The notes below the pieces were generated by a model. The model did not search any database. It was not told where the DNA came from and worked only from the letters and a program-made list of their open reading frames with translations. A DNA stretch of 59,342 nt from UBA5314 sp035560815 (GTDB lineage: Bacteria; Bacillota; Syntrophomonadia; Syntrophomonadales; Syntrophomonadaceae): the NCBI GenBank assembly GCA_035560815.1, contig DATMYR010000050.1, positions 1 to 59,342 of the forward strand. Reading direction: 5' to 3'. Both the position numbers and the translations under genes were made by a program. Shown in pieces: positions 52,382-59,342 of this stretch. The stretch's first letter is position 1; the number at the start of each line of letters is the position of its first letter.

Positions 52382-54769
52382 CTATTTTTTGATCTGGTGG
52401 TCTTTCAGAGGGCAGGGGGGTGGAGGCACCGCTGTCGCTGGTATAGTGATGTACTGAATCTCATCTGGAGGGCAGCCTCCGCTTTGCCCGGGGGCAGCAA
52501 TGTTGGCCAGGAACTGTTTCCCCTTATTACGTGGGTCACGGCAGACAGCAATGGTTTTACCTGTGATGCTGCCTATGCCGGGAGCGGTATGGATGTCACA
52601 GGTTTCCGTGGGAATGCGAGCTGTTTCTATGCTATTGGGATTGTCCACTTTTACCAGGGTCCGCAGCTCGGGGTGGGGGCAAAATTTACCAGCCAATTTG
52701 CCAGATTCCGGACAGATGTAAACCTGCTGGTGCACATCACAAATCTCGCTGGGGACACAATCAGCCCTACAATAATCGGTAATGAAGTCGTCCGCGGGAC
52801 AAGCGGCCGAATGCTGCTTTCCGGATTTAGAGCACACTGATGCTTGAATAATCTTGTCCGGCATAGTGAAGGTGGTGCTCCCACCATGCTTATGGGCTCT
52901 GGTCAATAATTCGCGGAACAGCGGAGCTGGCCAAGACCCTCCATAAATGTGATTCATGCTGTATTCCTGGCGGTCATAACCCATCCAAACAGCGCAGGAG
53001 TATTCGGGAGTGAAGCCGCAGAACCAGGAATTGGCGTATTCTTCCGAAGTTCCGGTTTTGCCACAGGTAGGTATGCCAGGAACCTGGGCCTTGGTACCGG
53101 TGCCTGCTTGAACAACGGTCTGCAAGAGGCTGTTCATCAACCAGGCAGTTTGCGGCATCATGACCCGCTTATAATCAGGCTTAAATGAATAGATTGCAGA
53201 TCCGTTGGCATCTTCGATTTTGGTGATCAGATGTGGTTTAATGTACGTTCCACCATTGCCAATGGCCCCATAAGCAGCGGCCATTTGCACAGTTGTAACT
53301 CCATGGGTTAACCCCCCCAAAGCCAGGGGAGCCAGAGCCAAATCATTGGTATTGGGAGCGTCGACAAGGTTTAGACCCAAGTTATTGGCAAAATCAAAGG
53401 AGTAGCGAATTCCGACTTTTTGCAGGAGTTGGACAGCATAGGTATTGATAGAAAACTGGACACCGGTTCTCATGGGTATAAGGCCGCGGTATTGGCCGTC
53501 ATAGTTCACGGGCTTCCATACGGTATTCCCAACTTTTATGGCCAGGGGCGAATCATCCAAAACATAAAAGGGCATAATCCCCTGTTCCAGGGCCGGTGAA
53601 TAGACGGTTATGGGCTTTATGCTTGAACCTGGTTGACGATAAGCGCTGGTTGCCCGGTTGAAACCGCGCTGTTGTTCGTATTTGCGGCCTCCGATCAGAG
53701 CTTTGATTTCTCCGGTTTTGTGATCCATGACTGTCATAGCCGACTGGACAATTTGCCCGTTCTTGGTTTCACTGGGGAAATAGACTGTGTTGGTATAGAG
53801 GGTTTCCGCATAGCTCTGCAAATCGGCGTCCATTGACGTATATATTTTGAGTCCGGAGCGATAAAGAGCAGAATCCGGGTCGTCATAAATATTCTGATTC
53901 TTGAGGATATCCAGGGCTTCATCAATGACCGCATCGGCATAGTACCCGTATTTTTTATCGGTGGAGACTTTACTGTTCAATTTCAAAGGGGCTTTGGCGG
54001 CATCGTCGGCTTGCTGTTTCGTTATAAAGCCGCAATTGACCATATTGTTCAAGACCATCTTCTGGCGATTTTGAGCTTTATCCATGTACTTAAATGGATC
54101 ATAGGAATTGGGACTCTGGGCCAGACCGGCAAGTAGAGATGCTTCAGGCAGGGTAAGGTCCTTGACATCCTTGCCGAAAATGGTTTGTGCGGCAGTTTGA
54201 ACCCCGTAGGCCCCGGAACCAAAATAAATCTTATTCAGATACATCATCATAATTTCATCTTTTGTATACTGGGATTCTAATTTAAAGGATAGGAGGATCT
54301 CCCGGATTTTCCTGGTCCAGGTTTTATCCGAACTGAGGAAGGCGGCTCTGGCTAGCTGCTGGGTGATGGTGCTGGCTCCCTGGGCTTTTTCTCCAGCCTG
54401 CATATTAACAAACACAGCTCTGATCATACCTTTAAAATTCACACCGTGATGCGTGTAGAAATCCTGATCTTCAATAGCAACAAAGGCACTGACCAGATCT
54501 TTCGGTACTTTGTCCAGAGTAATTTGGGTGCGATTTTGTTCAGCGTGCAGATCAACTACTTGCTGGCCTTTGTCATCAATGATTAAGGTTGTTCGTGCTC
54601 CAGAAAGTTGGTTCGGATCCCAGGCTGGCATGCCTATACTTGCATAGGTAACAATGCCGGCGGCAACAATGAATAGGAACAAAAAAACAATACCCATCAG
54701 GGTTAGTACTCGCTTGGCATTGATTTTCTTCCTGGTCTTTTTCGGCGGGTTTGGATTGTTGTATGTCAT
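52382..54769 (-). CDS. class A penicillin-binding protein (PBP1A-type), second copy
   Basis: 795 residues: a basic cytoplasmic start (NPPKKTRKKINAKR), one membrane helix (about 22-45), GT51 (EDQDFYTHHGVNF, GASTITQQLARAAF, KDEIMMMYLNKIYFG) and a transpeptidase with SSIK (near 383), SIN and KTGTSEEYANSWFCG (near 570). The C-terminal 130 residues form a cysteine-rich tail (CSKSGKQHSAAC, YCRADCVPSEICDVH, ICPESGKLAGKFC), which is unusual and could hold disulfides or metal outside the cell. Gene start is ATG behind AGGAGGAATA on the minus strand. Confidence 0.95.
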   Translation of the reverse strand: MTYNNPNPPKKTRKKINAKRVLTLMGIVFLFLFIVAAGIVTYASIGMPAWDPNQLSGARTTLIIDDKGQQVVDLHAEQNRTQITLDKVPKDLVSAFVAIEDQDFYTHHGVNFKGMIRAVFVNMQAGEKAQGASTITQQLARAAFLSSDKTWTRKIREILLSFKLESQYTKDEIMMMYLNKIYFGSGAYGVQTAAQTIFGKDVKDLTLPEASLLAGLAQSPNSYDPFKYMDKAQNRQKMVLNNMVNCGFITKQQADDAAKAPLKLNSKVSTDKKYGYYADAVIDEALDILKNQNIYDDPDSALYRSGLKIYTSMDADLQSYAETLYTNTVYFPSETKNGQIVQSAMTVMDHKTGEIKALIGGRKYEQQRGFNRATSAYRQPGSSIKPITVYSPALEQGIMPFYVLDDSPLAIKVGNTVWKPVNYDGQYRGLIPMRTGVQFSINTYAVQLLQKVGIRYSFDFANNLGLNLVDAPNTNDLALAPLALGGLTHGVTTVQMAAAYGAIGNGGTYIKPHLITKIEDANGSAIYSFKPDYKRVMMPQTAWLMNSLLQTVVQAGTGTKAQVPGIPTCGKTGTSEEYANSWFCGFTPEYSCAVWMGYDRQEYSMNHIYGGSWPAPLFRELLTRAHKHGGSTTFTMPDKIIQASVCSKSGKQHSAACPADDFITDYCRADCVPSEICDVHQQVYICPESGKLAGKFCPHPELRTLVKVDNPNSIETARIPTETCDIHTAPGIGSITGKTIAVCRDPRNKGKQFLANIAAPGQSGGCPPDEIQYITIPATAVPPPPCPLKDHQIKK

Positions 54770-54867
54770 TCTGAGGTTATTCCTCCTGGATAGTATGTAT
54801 TGGCAGGCCCAATTCGCAAGAGCTTGAAGGCCTATTTACCCTGTAATACGCTTCATTCCTCTAATTA

Positions 54868-54897
54868 TTGCACATACTCATTTCAGTGTGCTATCAT
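54868..54897 (+). promoter_or_regulatory. candidate promoter of tyrS
   Basis: TTGCAC (54868) and TATCAT (54892) are separated by 18 bases, placing transcription start only a few bases before the ribosome site. No T-box leader fits in the 150 bases between the divergent genes, so tyrS is not T-box controlled here. Confidence 0.5.
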
Positions 54898-54921
54898 TTT
54901 TTATGGCAGGGAGGTAATTTT

Positions 54922-56139
54922 GTGGAAAGTAATATAAAAAGGCAAGTTGAAGAGCAAATGGCAGTTATTCGCCGTGGAGTGGCCGAAATTGTTCCTGAAG
55001 AGGAGCTGAAAGGCAAACTCTTCCGCGCCATTCAGGAGAAGCGCCCTCTGCGGATAAAACTGGGCCTGGATCCCACTGCTCCCGATATCCACCTGGGCCA
55101 CACCGTAGTTTTAAACAAACTGAGACAGTTCCAGGATTTGGGGCATGAGGTTCATCTTATCATAGGTGACTTTACCGGACGGGTTGGCGATCCCAGCGGT
55201 AAATCGGAAACCCGTAAACAGCTCAGCGAAGAAGAAGTTATGAAGAATGCCGCTACTTACAAGGAGCAGATCTTTAAGGTTCTGCTTGAGGATAAAACCA
55301 TCGTTCATTTCAATAGCACGTGGTTAACGCCTCTAAATATGGCGGATGTTCTGGGTTTGGCCGGAAAATATACCGTTGCCCGAATGCTGGAACGGGATGA
55401 TTTCTCCAAACGCTACAAAGAAGGAATACCCATCGGTCTTCACGAGTTTATGTATCCCTTGCTGCAAGGCTATGATTCAGTAGCTCTACGTTCCGATGTT
55501 GAATTGGGGGGCACCGACCAGAAGTTTAACCTCCTGGTGGGGCGCAACCTCTTGCGAGAGTATGGATTTGAACCCCAGATAGCCCTGACCATGCCTATTC
55601 TGGAAGGTACTGACGGGGTTCATAAAATGAGCAAGAGCCTGGGGAATTATATTGGGGTCAGTGATTTGCCTTATGAAATGTTTGGCAAGACCATGTCTAT
55701 TGCAGATACCTTGATAATCCGCTACTTCGAACTCTTAACCCGGGTTTCCCTGGAGGAAATAGGAGAACTGCAGCGGGCGATGCAATCAGGTACCGTTAAT
55801 CCCCGTGATGTTAAGATGCGTTTAGCACGGGAGATTATTACTATGTATCATGGGGCTGAACAAGCTGGGCAGGCGCAGGAAAAGTTTGAATTGGTTTATT
55901 CTAGACGGGACATCCCGGAGGATATTTCGGAGGTAGAATCTCCGGCCGGTGAGGTTTGGCTTCCCAAGTTCCTGGTAGACCAGGGCCTGGTGGGATCGAC
56001 CAGTGACGGTAAACGCATGCTGCAACAGGGGGCAATCAAGGTAAACGGGGAGAAATACGACTCGGAACATCTTGCTCTCCAAGATGGAATGGTTATTCAG
56101 GTGGGTAAGAGAAAATTTGTCCGGATGCGCGTGAAATAG
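54922..56139 (+). CDS. tyrS: tyrosyl-tRNA synthetase
   Basis: 405 residues from GTG 54922, behind GGGAGGT; an in-frame ATG 18 codons upstream lies before that site. Class I motifs: HLGH in PDIHLGHTVVLNKLRQF and KMSKS in GVHKMSKSLGNY, plus the C-terminal S4 RNA-binding domain (MLQQGAIKVNGEKY). KMSKS rather than KFGKT places it with the TyrZ-like branch of bacterial TyrRS. It charges tRNA-Tyr. Confidence 0.95.
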   Translation: MESNIKRQVEEQMAVIRRGVAEIVPEEELKGKLFRAIQEKRPLRIKLGLDPTAPDIHLGHTVVLNKLRQFQDLGHEVHLIIGDFTGRVGDPSGKSETRKQLSEEEVMKNAATYKEQIFKVLLEDKTIVHFNSTWLTPLNMADVLGLAGKYTVARMLERDDFSKRYKEGIPIGLHEFMYPLLQGYDSVALRSDVELGGTDQKFNLLVGRNLLREYGFEPQIALTMPILEGTDGVHKMSKSLGNYIGVSDLPYEMFGKTMSIADTLIIRYFELLTRVSLEEIGELQRAMQSGTVNPRDVKMRLAREIITMYHGAEQAGQAQEKFELVYSRRDIPEDISEVESPAGEVWLPKFLVDQGLVGSTSDGKRMLQQGAIKVNGEKYDSEHLALQDGMVIQVGKRKFVRMRVK

Positions 56140-56143
56140 TGTC

Positions 56144-56170
56144 AAGGGGACGGGGTTGTTGACAACCTGC
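56144..56170 (-). repeat. half-site of a split GTTGTTGACA/GGGACGGGG repeat, right copy
   Basis: The reverse complement of the element at 52272-52297 with a single extra base, starting 4 bases after the tyrS stop. The two copies point towards each other around the PBP and tyrS genes. Confidence 0.75.
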
Positions 56171-56173
56171 TTC

Positions 56174-56422
56174 TTATTGTCTTTGCAGGGTGTTTAGTGC
56201 CCGCTCCATTTCGCTCACATGGCCTTCGAAGAATATAGCGTAGCCCTTAATATTAGGAACTTCCAACGATATCATCCTGATAAAAGTGAACCCCAAATCC
56301 TCGAGAGTCTGACGATCTGTATCACGGATGATCTTCAACCAGCGCTCATCGATCTTACGGGCTGTGCAATAAATATCCTTACCTTTGGCATTGGATAGGG
56401 TCGTAGCCACCAGGGTGCGCAT
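56174..56422 (-). CDS. small conserved-looking protein of unknown function
   Basis: 82 residues from ATG 56422, placed 6 bases after GGAGGAGA; an upstream ATG at 56446 has no ribosome site. Features seen: VATTLSNAKGKDIYCTARKIDERWLKIIRD, cut by a conserved-looking Trp, then FIRMISLEVPNIKGYAIFFEG and an amphipathic C-terminal helix. No membrane segment or known motif. The good ribosome site and terminator upstream support a real gene. I do not recognise the family. Confidence 0.65.
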   Translation of the reverse strand: MRTLVATTLSNAKGKDIYCTARKIDERWLKIIRDTDRQTLEDLGFTFIRMISLEVPNIKGYAIFFEGHVSEMERALNTLQRQ

Positions 56423-56470
56423 TCGGTCTCCTCCATTCTCAATCATAATGAAATATTTATTCGATTAGCG

Positions 56471-56501
56471 AAAGGGAACACCAATATACGGTGTTCCCTT
56501 T
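56471..56501. terminator. terminator downstream of the tRNA genes
   Basis: A perfect 12-bp stem (56471-56482 with 56490-56501) with a 7-base loop ends in TTT on both strands. It ends the minus-strand tRNA-Gln/tRNA-Glu transcript and separates it from the small gene beyond. Confidence 0.8.
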
Positions 56502-56517
56502 ACTATAGCATGATATT

Positions 56518-56592
56518 GGTAGCCCCAAGGGGAGTCGAACCCCTGTCTCCGCCTTGAGAGGGCGGCATCCTAGGCCGCTAGACGATGGGGCC
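56518..56592 (-). tRNA. tRNA-Glu (anticodon CTC)
   Basis: On the minus strand the 75-base gene folds as a full cloverleaf: acceptor GGCCCCA/TGGGGCT (first pair G-T), anticodon stem CCGCC/GGCGG with loop CTCTCAA giving anticodon CTC, T-loop GTTCGACTC and an encoded CCA end. It reads GAG codons without wobble; GAA must be read by another tRNA outside the window. Confidence 0.93.
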
Positions 56593-56595
56593 AAA

Positions 56596-56669
56596 TGGCA
56601 GCCGGACAAGGATTCGAACCCTGGCGAACTGATCCAGAGTCAGTCGTGCTACCTCTACACCATCCGGCT
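56596..56669 (-). tRNA. tRNA-Gln (anticodon CTG)
   Basis: 74 bases on the minus strand: acceptor AGCCGGA/TCCGGCT, anticodon stem ACTGA/TCAGT with loop CTCTGGA giving anticodon CTG, T-loop GTTCGAATC and encoded CCA. It lies 3 bases upstream of tRNA-Glu in the same transcript. In most Firmicutes this tRNA is first charged with Glu by GluRS and then amidated. Confidence 0.93.
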
Positions 56670-56700
56670 GCAAACGGGCGAAATTACCCGTGCGTTAATC

Positions 56701-56729
56701 ATTATAATACAGGGCAATTCTGTTGTCAA
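56701..56729 (-). promoter_or_regulatory. consensus sigma-A promoter of the tRNA-Gln/tRNA-Glu operon
   Basis: On the minus strand TTGACA (56724-56729) and TATAAT (56701-56706) are both perfect and 17 bases apart, 31 bases before tRNA-Gln. This gives the tRNAs a strong promoter of their own, downstream of gltX. Confidence 0.9.
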
Positions 56730-56802
56730 AGGTTTGCCCAAAGCGGGCTTCAAGGATTTTCGGTTCCCAATCAACTCGGAATTCGTCCAGCCCGGGTTGT
56801 TA

Positions 56803-58263
56803 CTACGAATGATTTTGAATCCATTGTTTAGCCATGCCTATTCTCTTCAGACATTGCTCTCTACCCAGAAGTTCCATAACCTCGAACAATCCGGGTGTAT
56901 TAATGCGGCCAGAGACCGCCAAGCGTATGGGGTGAATTAAATCGGCAGCCTTGATTCCCAACTCTTCAGCCTTTGTGCGAAGGCAGTTCTCAATTTCCTG
57001 AGGGTGGAAGACCGTGCAGGAGGAGGTTATCTCCTCTGCCGTCTGAAGCCTTGACATCGCGCTGCCGTTCAGAAAATATTTCTTTATTCCTTTATCGTCA
57101 TATCCGTTTGGATCCTCGAAAAAGTAATCAGCCTGCTCCAATATGTCCCGGATGGTCTTGGCCCGGGATTGCAGCAGTTTGATAACTCCTAGGAAATACT
57201 CCGGGCTGTCTTTCACCGGCCAGGATCTGCGTTCAGCCTCATCACCAAGAAGCAGTGCGAGACGATGAGGATCCGCCTGAGCCAGGTAGTGGCCGTTCAT
57301 CCAGGTTAACTTTTCTGTATCGTAAACCGCTGGAGAACGGGAGATGTTATCAAGTCGAAAATGATCAATCATATTCTGCAGGGTCCAGAAGTCGCGATCC
57401 TCACCGCTGGACCAGCCCAGCAGAACCAGGTAATTGATTAAAGCTTCGGGCAGATAGCCCAGATCACGAAACTCTTGAACCGATGTAGCCCCATGGCGTT
57501 TTGATAACTTGCTGCGATCCGGAGATAGAATCATGGATACATGGGCAAAGGTGGGACATGACCAGCCCATAGCCCGATAAACAAAAATCTGTTTGGGTGT
57601 GTTGGACAAATGCTCCTCAGCTCGAATAACGTGACTGATCTTCATGCTGTGATCATCAACCACAACGGCGAAGTTGTAGGTGGGCCAACCGTCGGATTTA
57701 GCAATAATGAAATCATCCACCAGGTTGTTGGCAAACTCCACCCGGCCCCGAACCAAATCTTCAACAATGGTTGTGCCGCTTTCCGGCACCTTTAAACGAA
57801 TGACCGCGCGTTTGCCTTGCGCTAGATTCTCCTGCACCTGCTCAGGTGTTAGAAGTCGGCAATGACCGGGATATTTATATGAAAGCTTATCTATTTGAGC
57901 TGCATTCTTTTCTTTCTGTAATTCCTCCGCGGTGCAGAAGCAGTAGTAGGCTTTTCCGGCTGCTACAAGAGCATGCAAGTGGGTCTGGTAGGCCTCAAGG
58001 CGCTGGCTCTGCCGGTAAGGGCCATAGGGGCCGCCAACCAGGGGGCCCTCATCCCAATCCAAACCAAGCCAGCGTAAGCCATCCACGATCCCGGCCGCTG
58101 ACTCTTCAGTAGACCGATCTGCATCCGTATCCTCCAGGCGCAGTACCAAAACCCCTCCCTGGCTGCGGGCAAACAACCAGTTAAATAAGGCAGTGCGAGC
58201 TCCACCAATATGTAAACTGCCTGTGGGGCTGGGGGCAAAGCGTACTCTAATGTCACTCACCAT
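56803..58263 (-). CDS. gltX: glutamyl-tRNA synthetase
   Basis: 486 residues with class I motifs: HIGH in PSPTGSLHIGGARTALFNWL, split by the signature, and KLSKR in DRSKLSKRHGATSV, the usual form in GluRS. The C-terminal helical anticodon-binding region runs from about 330. In organisms without GlnRS this enzyme charges both tRNA-Glu and tRNA-Gln. The start is ATG 58263; the ribosome site is modest. Both candidate substrate tRNAs are encoded just downstream. Confidence 0.96.
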   Translation of the reverse strand: MVSDIRVRFAPSPTGSLHIGGARTALFNWLFARSQGGVLVLRLEDTDADRSTEESAAGIVDGLRWLGLDWDEGPLVGGPYGPYRQSQRLEAYQTHLHALVAAGKAYYCFCTAEELQKEKNAAQIDKLSYKYPGHCRLLTPEQVQENLAQGKRAVIRLKVPESGTTIVEDLVRGRVEFANNLVDDFIIAKSDGWPTYNFAVVVDDHSMKISHVIRAEEHLSNTPKQIFVYRAMGWSCPTFAHVSMILSPDRSKLSKRHGATSVQEFRDLGYLPEALINYLVLLGWSSGEDRDFWTLQNMIDHFRLDNISRSPAVYDTEKLTWMNGHYLAQADPHRLALLLGDEAERRSWPVKDSPEYFLGVIKLLQSRAKTIRDILEQADYFFEDPNGYDDKGIKKYFLNGSAMSRLQTAEEITSSCTVFHPQEIENCLRTKAEELGIKAADLIHPIRLAVSGRINTPGLFEVMELLGREQCLKRIGMAKQWIQNHS

Positions 58264-58420
58264 CGTTCAACTCCTTCGCTATACAGTCTAGCTCAAATTG
58301 AGAATTTTTCAAAGCTGGCTGCCCATGTTCAAAAAAAGAGATAGGGTTCCGAGAAATACGGATAGATTTGTGCACCAAATATATTTTTTCCTCATATATT
58401 GAAATAATGGAGGCGAGACG

Positions 58421-59080
58421 ATGAGGACAATGTATAGTAAACCCAAAAAGTATCTCTGGGCTATTGCTGCTGTTACTTTCCTGGTGCTGTTCCTATATAT
58501 TGATTTTCAACTTAAAGCCAGTATTCTCCAGCTTTCCAAATCTAAAGTGCAGCTACAGGGAACAGAGATATTAAACCGAATCGTTAATGAGCAGGTGGTT
58601 TCCCAGGTTAAATATGAAGATATTGTAGCTGTATATAAAGATAAGGAAGGAAAAATTGAAATGATCCAACCCAATACTGTCGAACTTAATCGCGTAATTT
58701 CCAGTACTATAGCCGGAGTCTCTCGCTCCTTGATGCAGATGAAAGATGACAGTATTGAGGTTCCCATGGGGCAATTATCTGGACTGAGAATACTGGCTGC
58801 CTGGGGTCCCGAAGTTCAGGTTAGGATTATTCCCACCAGTGAGGTTCATGTTGACCTGTTGAATAAATTCGAGGATGCTGGAATTAACCAGACTCGCCAC
58901 CTTATATATATGAACATTAATACCACGATGCGTGTAGCCGTGCCCTATTTGAGTGATGAGGTTAACGTTTCCAGCACTGTTCCGCTGGCGGAAACCATCA
59001 TTGTTGGCCAGGTGCCGCAAAATTATGTAAACTTCCAGGGGCAGAACAGTGATTTATACAGATTTTCGCAGGGAAAATGA
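58421..59080 (+). CDS. yunB: sporulation protein YunB
   Basis: 219 residues starting at ATG behind GGAGGCGA. One N-terminal membrane helix (about 10-28) and a long extracytoplasmic domain with EILNRIVNEQV, YEDIVAVYKDKEGKIEMIQPN (cut at 20), VPMGQLSGLRIL and PLAETIIVGQVPQNYVNF match YunB, a sigma-E-controlled protein needed for efficient sporulation in Bacillus. It is followed by the rRNA promoter region. Confidence 0.92.
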   Translation: MRTMYSKPKKYLWAIAAVTFLVLFLYIDFQLKASILQLSKSKVQLQGTEILNRIVNEQVVSQVKYEDIVAVYKDKEGKIEMIQPNTVELNRVISSTIAGVSRSLMQMKDDSIEVPMGQLSGLRILAAWGPEVQVRIIPTSEVHVDLLNKFEDAGINQTRHLIYMNINTTMRVAVPYLSDEVNVSSTVPLAETIIVGQVPQNYVNFQGQNSDLYRFSQGK

Positions 59081-59131
59081 CATTCTTTCGCTTTAAAGGG
59101 CCAAAATAATGGCAAAAAGGCTTCAAACAGC

Positions 59132-59160
59132 TTGACACAGATACGGGTGCATGATAATAT
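59132..59160 (+). promoter_or_regulatory. rRNA operon promoter
   Basis: TTGACA at 59132 and TAATAT at 59155 are 17 bases apart, about 166 bases before the 16S gene. Downstream, CTCTTTAAGTAAAA near 59271-59284 resembles the boxA antitermination site of rRNA leaders. Confidence 0.8.
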
Positions 59161-59163
59161 AAT

Positions 59164-59325
59164 TCTTGCCGCATAACGAGACTACAAGTTCTCGCAAGCG
59201 ACAATGATCTTGATAAAATTGAACAGCAAGACTTAAGTGCGAAAAAAATGTTGATAGAGATATCAACAGGCTCTTTAAGTAAAACACAGCCAAAGTTTAA
59301 GTACTAAGGCTAGGATAGAACTTTT
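59164..59325 (+). other. rRNA leader with boxA-like element
   Basis: About 160 bases of transcribed leader between the promoter and 16S. It contains the boxA-like GCTCTTTAAGTA near 59270 and the sequence that would form one strand of the 16S processing stem. No ORF. Confidence 0.7.
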
Positions 59326-59342
59326 TTTATGGAGAGTTTGAT
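59326..59342 (+). rRNA. 16S ribosomal RNA, first bases only
   Basis: The final bases end GGAGAGTTTGAT, the universal start of bacterial 16S rRNA (primer 27F site). The gene continues beyond the window. The exact 5-prime end is placed by analogy with E. coli and B. subtilis and may be off by a few bases. Confidence 0.93.

Noticed and set aside
54770..54921. T-box leader for tyrS
   Set aside because: The space is too short, and the conserved T-box sequence and its terminator are absent.

Overview
The window comes from a spore-forming, Gram-positive, probably anaerobic member of the Bacillota (Clostridia-like). The evidence is an alpha/beta-type small acid-soluble spore protein gene (22.6 kb), yunB, ymxH and ylxY sporulation-associated genes, strong AGGAGG ribosome binding sites, frequent TTG/GTG starts, sortase/LPXTG surface anchoring and SipW-type secretion. 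A Syntrophomonadales or Peptococcales-like lineage is my guess; I cannot assign a genus. The window stops at the first bases of a 16S rRNA gene.

Region 1 (0-15 kb) is accessory. After a UDP-sugar 4,6-dehydratase gene comes a two-part peptide-modification (RiPP) locus. Cassette A (2.2-6.8 kb) has a secreted beta-propeller protein, a PqqD-like leader-binding protein, a radical SAM/SPASM enzyme, two small precursor peptides sharing an MKxYxKP leader, an HPr-kinase-like protein and a signal-peptidase-like (S26) protein. It is followed by a second propeller gene on the minus strand, carrying FN3 domains and a Ser/Thr-rich linker, and by an ABC exporter. Cassette B (11.2-15.0 kb) repeats propeller, radical SAM/SPASM, one precursor and the kinase-like gene, but lacks pqqD and keeps only about 30 codons of the S26 gene. 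The first two propeller genes form a roughly 1.1-kb inverted repeat around cassette A. The mix of lasso-peptide accessory genes (PqqD, HprK-like, ABC) with a radical SAM/SPASM enzyme, and no lasso cyclase or transglutaminase-like protease, is the most novel system here.

Region 2 (15-27 kb) is core and sporulation-related: vanW-like, ylxY-like deacetylase, D-Ala-D-Ala carboxypeptidase, M16 peptidase, dut, ymxH, guaB, mgtC-like, a SASP gene, a radical SAM protein, a DUF47 protein and a class A PBP.

Region 3 (27-42.7 kb) looks like a cell-surface assembly island. A LuxR-type regulator with a degenerate receiver and a NarL-type two-component pair are followed by four SipW-type-signal-peptide proteins, a SipW-like signal peptidase, a DUF5305 protein, an LPXTG protein, a sortase, a large membrane-anchored protein and a VanY-type carboxypeptidase; a secreted transglutaminase-like protein is convergent. 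Three of the secreted paralogs and the LPXTG protein share an N(G/C)YPGY motif, which suggests a fibre-like surface structure with a wall anchor built from the same domain.

Region 4 (43-59.3 kb) is housekeeping: zapA, polX, a DUF421 protein, a NIF3-like protein, a U32 peptidase, mutS2, a second class A PBP, tyrS, tRNA-Glu(CTC) and tRNA-Gln(CTG) beside gltX, yunB, and an rRNA promoter leading into 16S.

Four long perfect or near-perfect hairpins built on GGGACGGTYC lie between core genes, and a pair of related half-sites in opposite orientation flanks the pbp-tyrS segment.
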